The notes below the pieces were generated by a model, which ran no database searches, was not told the DNA's origin, and saw only the letters and a list, made by a program, of their open reading frames with translations. Below, in pieces: positions 5,924-9,661 of a DNA stretch of 9,661 nt (position 1 is the first letter of the stretch; every line of letters begins with the position of its first letter). The stretch is from Candidatus Binatia bacterium (lineage in GTDB: Bacteria; Desulfobacterota_B; Binatia; UBA9968): the NCBI GenBank assembly GCA_025922795.1, contig JAICHC010000062.1, positions 1 to 9,661 on the forward strand. The letters run 5' to 3'. The position numbers and the translations under genes are program-made.

Positions 5924-7186
5924 TTATTCGAAGATGACACTGGTGAAGGTCACCACCGAGGCTGTTTCCGGCGTAAACGCCTGCGCGTATTTGAGATGGC
6001 TTCCCCGCACGCCGTCGAGCAGATGAATCAACGAATACATTGGCGCGAAACCGCAGATCCTGCGCCGATCATGATCCCTGGCGATGCTTTGGAAAAAAGC
6101 CGGGGCGTCGAGTTCAACCAACCGGCTCACCAGCTCGCGATCTTCACTTTCGACCCACTTAAGAAAATCATCAGTGATCGGGTCACGGTCGCCGAACTGC
6201 CTGCCGACGTGGGCCAGATCGACCCCTGCGACAAAACAAACTGTCCTTGATTCCCCTAAGGCCGTATCGCGAAGCGTGCGCAAAAACTTCCGCACGACTG
6301 AATCGGTTTCCGGAAGCGTTCGAGTGGCGATCGCCGAATGAAAGGACGACACCAGGATCGGCACGATCTTGAACGGCCTTTCCGGTTGCCCGGTCAAAGC
6401 GGCGCGCTTTTGCGCGATGTATTTGAGAAACACTACCTGGAACTCGAGCGAATGCTCGCTCCGGTGCAGGTACTCGTCGGCCAAACAATCATCCTCACAT
6501 GCTGTCTGTAAGCGGCTGACAAGATCCTTATCCGTCTCGACCAGGCCGAGGGGCGTCTGAAAATCTTTCAAGGTCAGAATGTATGGCGTCCGGCCGCCGC
6601 AGTGCGAGGTGCCAAGCAGGATGTAAAGGTCGGCGCCGTCGCTCTCGGCCAACGATTTGTAAGCCCAGGCGTACGCCGGGCCGCCGCGGTGAAAATCGAT
6701 ATGCGGCGCCACGATCGCTTTGGGAATAACTGCTCGATTGTGAGCCGACGGCAAACCGGGTCCCCCGGGATCCGAGAAGTAGCCGTCGAGCTGGCGGGTC
6801 AATGCCCCGGCATCGACCTCGTAAACACCGCCGGCATGAGCCGGGGCCCGCGTCGGCAAGCGGCGGAATTCGCCGATGGCCGCGTCACGGTACTCAGCGA
6901 ACCGCTCGCTCTGCAAATAATAATGTTGATCGAGCATTTCGACAAAAGTTCTTAACTCGTCGCTCGGCAATAATGAATCGAACTGCTTGGCGTAGGCTTC
7001 CTGAATATCGATATACGAATGACGACCGTCGAAATGCGATAGCAGAAAGTATCCCGCCGGGGAAACGCCGAGTGGTGCAGCGAGATTCAACGGATCCTTT
7101 AGATAGATCAGGGTCGTGCCGTCCTGTTGGACGGGAAACGCTTCGACCGAACGCAGCTTGGGTTTGTCGTCGAGGCGGGCAGACAA
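5924..7186 (-). CDS. amrB: MEMO-family protein (AmmeMemoRadiSam system protein B) with N-terminal PqqD-like domain
   Basis: This 420-residue protein has a MEMO domain from about residue 150 to the end. The MEMO metal-site and cleft residues are all present: His162 in APHIDFHRGG, His195 in LLGTSHCGG, His245 in RSEHSLEFQ, His326 in GVDLAHVG and Cys378 in RICGFAP. By family knowledge, human MEMO1 binds iron with two His and one Cys equivalent to several of these. Stand-alone members are about 260-300 residues, so the first 110 or so residues are extra. Residues about 24-95 (YLKDPLNL-APLGVSPAGYFLLSHFDG, then a short helical pattern ending in DQHYYLQS) resemble a PqqD-type winged-helix peptide-binding fold; this is inference. 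The start is TTG, the first possible start after an in-frame stop, and has no good ribosome site. It lies 54 nt after the SufT-like gene, so it is probably co-transcribed. The AMMECR1 and radical-SAM partners are not in the window. Confidence 0.85.
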   Translation of the reverse strand: MSARLDDKPKLRSVEAFPVQQDGTTLIYLKDPLNLAAPLGVSPAGYFLLSHFDGRHSYIDIQEAYAKQFDSLLPSDELRTFVEMLDQHYYLQSERFAEYRDAAIGEFRRLPTRAPAHAGGVYEVDAGALTRQLDGYFSDPGGPGLPSAHNRAVIPKAIVAPHIDFHRGGPAYAWAYKSLAESDGADLYILLGTSHCGGRTPYILTLKDFQTPLGLVETDKDLVSRLQTACEDDCLADEYLHRSEHSLEFQVVFLKYIAQKRAALTGQPERPFKIVPILVSSFHSAIATRTLPETDSVVRKFLRTLRDTALGESRTVCFVAGVDLAHVGRQFGDRDPITDDFLKWVESEDRELVSRLVELDAPAFFQSIARDHDRRRICGFAPMYSLIHLLDGVRGSHLKYAQAFTPETASVVTFTSVIFE

Positions 7187-7203
7187 GGTCGGGCCTGAAG
7201 GAA

Positions 7204-7229
7204 AAAAATCGATTATTTTTGCGATTTTT
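7204..7229 (-). repeat. AT-rich 8-bp inverted repeat between sufT-like and MEMO genes
   Basis: Read on the minus strand, aaaaatcg (7229-7222) and cgattttt (7211-7204) flank a 10-nt A-rich loop, and two more T follow. The stem is weak and the T-run is part of the arm. It might act as a partial terminator or an mRNA-processing site that lowers expression of the last gene. Confidence 0.35.
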
Positions 7230-7240
7230 GGTTTTTCGAG

Positions 7241-7540
7241 CTAGACGATCCCGAGCCGTTGTTTGGCTTCTTCACTGATCATGCTCGGATTCCACGGCGG
7301 ATCCCACACGAGGTCGACGCTGGCGTCGCCAACGCCGTCAAGCGCCATGATTTTTTGCTTCGCGTCGGCGGCGATCATCGTACCCATGCCGCAGCCGGGC
7401 GCCGTCAGGGTCATCTTGACGGCGACTTTATCGTCGTTGATTTCGACGTCGTAGACCAAGCCGAGATCCACGATATTGACCGGAATCTCGGGATCATAGC
7501 AGTCTTGCAACGCTTCATAGACCTGTTCTTTGGTGATCAT
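7241..7540 (-). CDS. sufT: SufT-like MIP18 (DUF59) family iron-sulfur assembly protein
   Basis: This 99-residue single-domain protein has the MIP18/DUF59 signature YDPEIPVNIVDLGLVYDVEI (15-34) and TAPGCGMG at 47-54 with the conserved Cys50. The tail DPPWNPSMISEEAKQRLG closely follows the SufT-type C-terminus. The family helps assemble or deliver Fe-S clusters in the cytoplasm, probably through the reactive cysteine. The longer open frame reaches back to 7669, but the ATG at 7540 has AGGAG 8 nt upstream, and the extra N-terminus would overlap the mrp coding region. The gap to mrp is 32 nt, indicating an operon. The Mrp protein carries its own N-terminal MIP18 domain, so two MIP18 modules are made from one transcript. 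Some longer SufT proteins carry an extra N-terminal domain that is missing here, hence the symbol is tentative. Confidence 0.85.
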   Translation of the reverse strand: MITKEQVYEALQDCYDPEIPVNIVDLGLVYDVEINDDKVAVKMTLTAPGCGMGTMIAADAKQKIMALDGVGDASVDLVWDPPWNPSMISEEAKQRLGIV

Positions 7541-7548
7541 GGAATTAG

Positions 7549-7553
7549 CTCCT
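7549..7553 (-). promoter_or_regulatory. Ribosome binding site of the SufT-like gene
   Basis: AGGAG on the minus strand, 8 nt before ATG 7540, argues against the longer open frame that starts at 7669. Confidence 0.7.
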
Positions 7554-7572
7554 GCGCGTAATTTATTCAGCT

Positions 7573-8673
7573 TCAGCTGGAAACGATCTTCAGCCCCTGA
7601 ATTTTTTTCGCCTGTTCCGATGCGATCGATAACTGTCCAGCCAGCTTTGCGGCGATCTCGAGAAAACAACGACTCACTTCGCTTCGGGGATCCTGGACGA
7701 GGCTCGGGACGCCGCTGTCGCCGCCTTCGCGCAACGACGGAGTGATCGGAATCTCCCCGAGATACGGGATGTTAAAGCGTTCCGCCGCCCGCCGGGCTCC
7801 GCCGCGCGAGAAAATTTCGTGTTTCTTACCGCAGCCGTCGCACACGAAATAGCTCATGTTTTCGACGATGCCGACGATCGGGATATTGACTTTATCGAAC
7901 ATCGATTTGGCGCGCACCACGTCGGCCAGCGCAACGTTCTGCGGCGTAGCGACCAACAGCGCACCGCTGACTTTTAACTGTTGCGAAAAGGTAATCTGCA
8001 CATCGCCGGTCCCCGGCGGCATATCGACGACCAGGTAGTCGAGCTCACCCCAATGAACGTCCGCCATGAGCTGGTGCAGCGCTTTGCCTAACATCGGGCC
8101 GCGCCAGATAACCGCCTGGTCCGGATCAAGAAAAAATCCGATCGACATGACCGGCAACCCATGGGCGAGGGCAGGTTTGATTTTGGCGGCGCCGCCGACT
8201 TCAAGCTTTTCCGGTTCGCTCTTGACGCCCATCATCATCGGTACCGACGGTCCGTAAATGTCAGCGTCGAGCAAACCGGTTGCAGCGCCATGCATTTTTA
8301 GCGCGACCGCTAGATTGGCGGCAACCGTCGATTTACCGACGCCGCCCTTGCCGGCCGCGACCAGGACGACGTTTTTGACGGTCGGCAGTAAATCGGTCTG
8401 ACCGGCGCCGGCCTTACTGCCGCGCACCTGGGCGCCAAATTCGATTTCCAGGGCGCTGATTCCGCCGACTTGCGCCAGTGCCTTTTTGCAGTCCGTTTCG
8501 ATGGTCTCGCGCAGCGGGCAGGCCGGAGTCGTCAGCTCAACGGTGAAGCGCACTTTGCCTTGGGCGACTGCTAAATTTTTCACCATGCCGAGGCTTACGA
8601 TGTCACGGTGAAGCTCCGGATCCTGGACTTTCCGCAACGCCTCGAGAACGCGTTCTTCGCTTACGGTTTCCAC
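7573..8673 (-). CDS. mrp: Mrp/ApbC (NBP35-type) P-loop ATPase, iron-sulfur cluster carrier
   Basis: This 366-residue cytoplasmic protein binds and transfers Fe-S clusters to target enzymes in an ATP-dependent way in its family. The N-terminal MIP18 domain (about 1-80) shows QDPELHRDIVSLGM and Cys52 in TTPACPL. The deviant Walker A GKGGVGKS is at 108-115. DADIYGPSVP (136-145) and DMPPGTGD (217-224) are the usual switch/Walker B segments. The cluster-binding pair Cys278-x-x-Cys281 lies in FVCDGCGKKH. The length is normal. The GTG at 8673 is chosen because AAAGGA (8684-8679) sits 5 nt before it; the open frame could begin at 8745, but that lies upstream of the candidate promoter. It is the first gene of an apparent three-gene operon with the SufT-like and MEMO genes, and it is divergent from the lipoprotein gene at 8885. 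Confidence 0.92.
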   Translation of the reverse strand: METVSEERVLEALRKVQDPELHRDIVSLGMVKNLAVAQGKVRFTVELTTPACPLRETIETDCKKALAQVGGISALEIEFGAQVRGSKAGAGQTDLLPTVKNVVLVAAGKGGVGKSTVAANLAVALKMHGAATGLLDADIYGPSVPMMMGVKSEPEKLEVGGAAKIKPALAHGLPVMSIGFFLDPDQAVIWRGPMLGKALHQLMADVHWGELDYLVVDMPPGTGDVQITFSQQLKVSGALLVATPQNVALADVVRAKSMFDKVNIPIVGIVENMSYFVCDGCGKKHEIFSRGGARRAAERFNIPYLGEIPITPSLREGGDSGVPSLVQDPRSEVSRCFLEIAAKLAGQLSIASEQAKKIQGLKIVSS

Positions 8674-8678
8674 AAATG

Positions 8679-8684
8679 TCCTTT
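8679..8684 (-). promoter_or_regulatory. Ribosome binding site of mrp
   Basis: AAAGGA on the minus strand, 5 nt before GTG 8673, decides the GTG start against upstream in-frame alternatives. Confidence 0.6.
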
Positions 8685-8693
8685 CGATGAAAA

Positions 8694-8723
8694 AGTATTG
8701 ACTTATAAGGTCCACGATGTCAA
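8694..8723 (-). promoter_or_regulatory. Candidate promoter of the mrp-sufT-MEMO operon
   Basis: On the minus strand, a perfect TTGACA (8723-8718) is followed after 18 nt by AATACT (8699-8694; 4 of 6). The expected transcript start near 8687 would give a leader of only about 14 nt before the GTG, just enough to hold the ribosome site. Confidence 0.45.
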
Positions 8724-8813
8724 CAGCGCCTAAGTGCATTAACAATCGACACTTTGCGACATCTAAATCGACATGATCCGCGCGTGGCGGAGGCGCGGAA
8801 GTGTGATTTTAAG

Positions 8814-8842
8814 TTGATGGTACGGGACCCTTTTGTTACCAT
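8814..8842 (+). promoter_or_regulatory. Candidate promoter of the first glycine-zipper lipoprotein gene
   Basis: TTGATG (8814-8819) and TACCAT (8837-8842) are 17 nt apart, with four matches in each hexamer. The expected transcript start falls in the small inverted repeat at 8844-8866. Confidence 0.3.
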
Positions 8843-8843
8843 T

Positions 8844-8866
8844 GGATGGTCTTTAAATTTCCATCC
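8844..8866. repeat. Inverted repeat ggatgg / ccatcc before the lipoprotein gene
   Basis: Perfect 6-bp arms (8844-8849 and 8861-8866) flank an 11-nt AT-rich centre directly downstream of the candidate -10 element. It may be an operator or a 5' leader hairpin ending 5 nt before the AGGAGG ribosome site. Confidence 0.35.
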
Positions 8867-8884
8867 ATGAGTTTAGGAGGGGCG

Positions 8885-9229
8885 ATGCATAAGACACTTA
8901 CCACGTTATTTGCGGTATTGCTCTTGAGCCTATCGATAGGCTGCTCCGGCGGGAGCCTGACGACGCGCGAGAAAGGCGCCGGCATTGGTGCGTTGGGTGG
9001 AGCTGCGGCGGGCGGAATTATTGGCGCGGCCGTCGGTCATCCCGGGGCCGGCGCTGCTATCGGCGGGGCGCTCGGATTGGGCACGGGCGCTTTGGTCGGC
9101 GATCAACTCCAGGGCCAGGAAAACACACAAGCCGATCAACAAAGACAGATCAATAGCAATCAGGCGGAACTGGAACGTCAGAGACGCGAGCTTGAGCAGC
9201 TCAGGCGACAGCAGCAACGAGAATATTAA
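8885..9229 (+). CDS. Glycine-zipper lipoprotein, copy 1
   Basis: This is a small predicted outer-membrane or periplasm-anchored lipoprotein of 114 residues. The signal peptide ends in a lipobox-like SIGC, with Cys20 as the lipidation site. Residues about 31-72 are a Gly/Ala-rich zipper of repeated GxxxG spacing (GAGIGALGG, GGIIGAAVG, GAGAAIGGALGLG), predicted to form two membrane-inserting or packing helices around a HPG turn. After QLQGQEN (74-80) comes a Gln/Glu/Arg-rich coiled-coil-like tail to the C-terminus. The start is chosen at ATG 8885, with AGGAGGGG just upstream; a longer frame from 8846 lacks such a site. The architecture resembles SlyB/YMGG-type glycine-zipper proteins, which are envelope-associated, often stress-linked and of poorly defined function. 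A close paralogue follows 105 nt downstream. Confidence 0.85.
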   Translation: MHKTLTTLFAVLLLSLSIGCSGGSLTTREKGAGIGALGGAAAGGIIGAAVGHPGAGAAIGGALGLGTGALVGDQLQGQENTQADQQRQINSNQAELERQRRELEQLRRQQQREY

Positions 9230-9334
9230 GCTCGAAATTTACCTGGACGCGATCGTGCCGCCAACTGATTTGACGTGCGTGAACAAATCCGCCCACCAAT
9301 GCGCAGCAGGTGGCATACCTTTGAGGAAATCGTA

Positions 9335-9661
9335 ATGAAAATGGCAACTCATTCTCCAACCGGAATTTTATTGTTCGCCGCGTGCCTGTCGGTCGCGGGT
9401 TGCTCGGGCGGCGACTTTACGAAGCGCGAAAAGGGCGCCGGTATCGGCGCCCTGGGCGGCGCGGCGGCGGGTGGTATCATCGGCGCAGCCGTGGGTCATC
9501 CGGGTGCCGGCGCGGCAATTGGCGGCGCGCTCGGGCTAGGTGCCGGCGCGCTCGTCGGAGACCAGCTCCAGGGCCAGGAAAACCAACAAAAAGAGCAGCA
9601 AAAAGCACTTGATCTACAGCGTCAGGAGATTGATAAGAACCGGGCGCTCATCGAAGAACTG
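9335..9661 (+). CDS. Glycine-zipper lipoprotein, copy 2 (partial, runs off the window)
   Basis: 109 residues are visible and the reading frame is still open at the last base, so the C-terminus is missing. The start is ATG 9335 with GAGG at 9323-9326, 8 nt upstream. The signal peptide ends in a good lipobox, VAGC, with Cys23. The zipper core (residues 31-83, REKGAG to GQEN) differs from the first copy at one residue only (Ala for Thr). The tail is again Gln/Glu/Lys-rich and helical (QQKEQQKALDLQRQE, then NRALIEEL), but it differs in sequence from copy 1 and continues beyond the window. The N-terminal signal peptide also differs. Together with copy 1 it forms a tandem pair, probably co-transcribed, as no promoter is evident between them. 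Confidence 0.85.
   Translation, partial: MKMATHSPTGILLFAACLSVAGCSGGDFTKREKGAGIGALGGAAAGGIIGAAVGHPGAGAAIGGALGLGAGALVGDQLQGQENQQKEQQKALDLQRQEIDKNRALIEEL

Noticed and set aside
7541..7669. N-terminal extension of the SufT-like protein to 7669
   Set aside because: It would overlap the mrp coding region by about 97 nt, and the added residues show no family similarity, whereas ATG 7540 has a good ribosome site.
9382..9612. 76-residue Arg/Gly-rich plus-strand open frame
   Set aside because: It is an out-of-frame reading of the second glycine-zipper lipoprotein gene, whose true frame starts at 9335.

Overview
The window looks like chromosomal DNA from a GC-rich, uncultured, probably soil or sediment bacterium. 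An orphan NitT/TauT-type binding protein, an amidohydrolase_2 enzyme, several dehydrogenases and intergenic repeats such as CACGAAG and CGCAAAG are a combination I associate with metagenomic lineages such as Binatota/Deltaproteobacteria, Tectomicrobia or Rokubacteria. That placement is a guess from gene content; no marker gene fixes it. I see no tRNA, rRNA, CRISPR array, transposase or phage gene.

Left half, all on the + strand (310-5660): a secreted ABC-type substrate-binding protein, a zinc-dependent alcohol dehydrogenase, a short-chain dehydrogenase (SDR), an ACMSD-type metal-dependent hydrolase and a second, related SDR. The set reads as uptake and oxidation/hydrolysis or decarboxylation of an unidentified small organic acid or aromatic-like compound. 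The genes are not tightly packed. The gaps between them hold different short repeat families, several folded into imperfect palindromes: CACGAAG (1388-1613), TGATGGAGTATTGGA (2776-2849 and 3637-3660), TTGAACG (3698-3734) and CGCAAAG/CTTTGCG (4797-4870). The gap after the last gene (5661-5923) holds a long imperfect inverted repeat of a different type.

Middle, on the - strand (8673 down to 5924): an apparent three-gene operon of an Mrp/ApbC-type P-loop ATPase with its own MIP18 domain, a free-standing SufT-like MIP18 protein, and a MEMO-family protein (AmmeMemoRadiSam system protein B) with an extra N-terminal domain of about 110 residues that resembles PqqD. The first two belong to iron-sulfur cluster carrier/assembly families. 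The third has a complete set of MEMO metal-site residues. The physical linkage suggests a shared role in iron or Fe-S handling. A reasonable sigma70-like promoter (TTGACA, 18 nt, AATACT) lies just before the GTG start chosen for mrp.

Right end, + strand (8885-9661): two tandem genes for small glycine-zipper lipoproteins. The second runs off the window edge. Their zipper cores are almost identical in protein but heavily diverged at synonymous sites, so this is an old duplication under strong protein-level constraint. The stretch 8674-8884 is a divergent promoter region shared with mrp.

Several gene starts here differ from the longest open frame: 1671, 3743, 7540, 8673 and 8885 are chosen because a ribosome binding site sits at the right distance.
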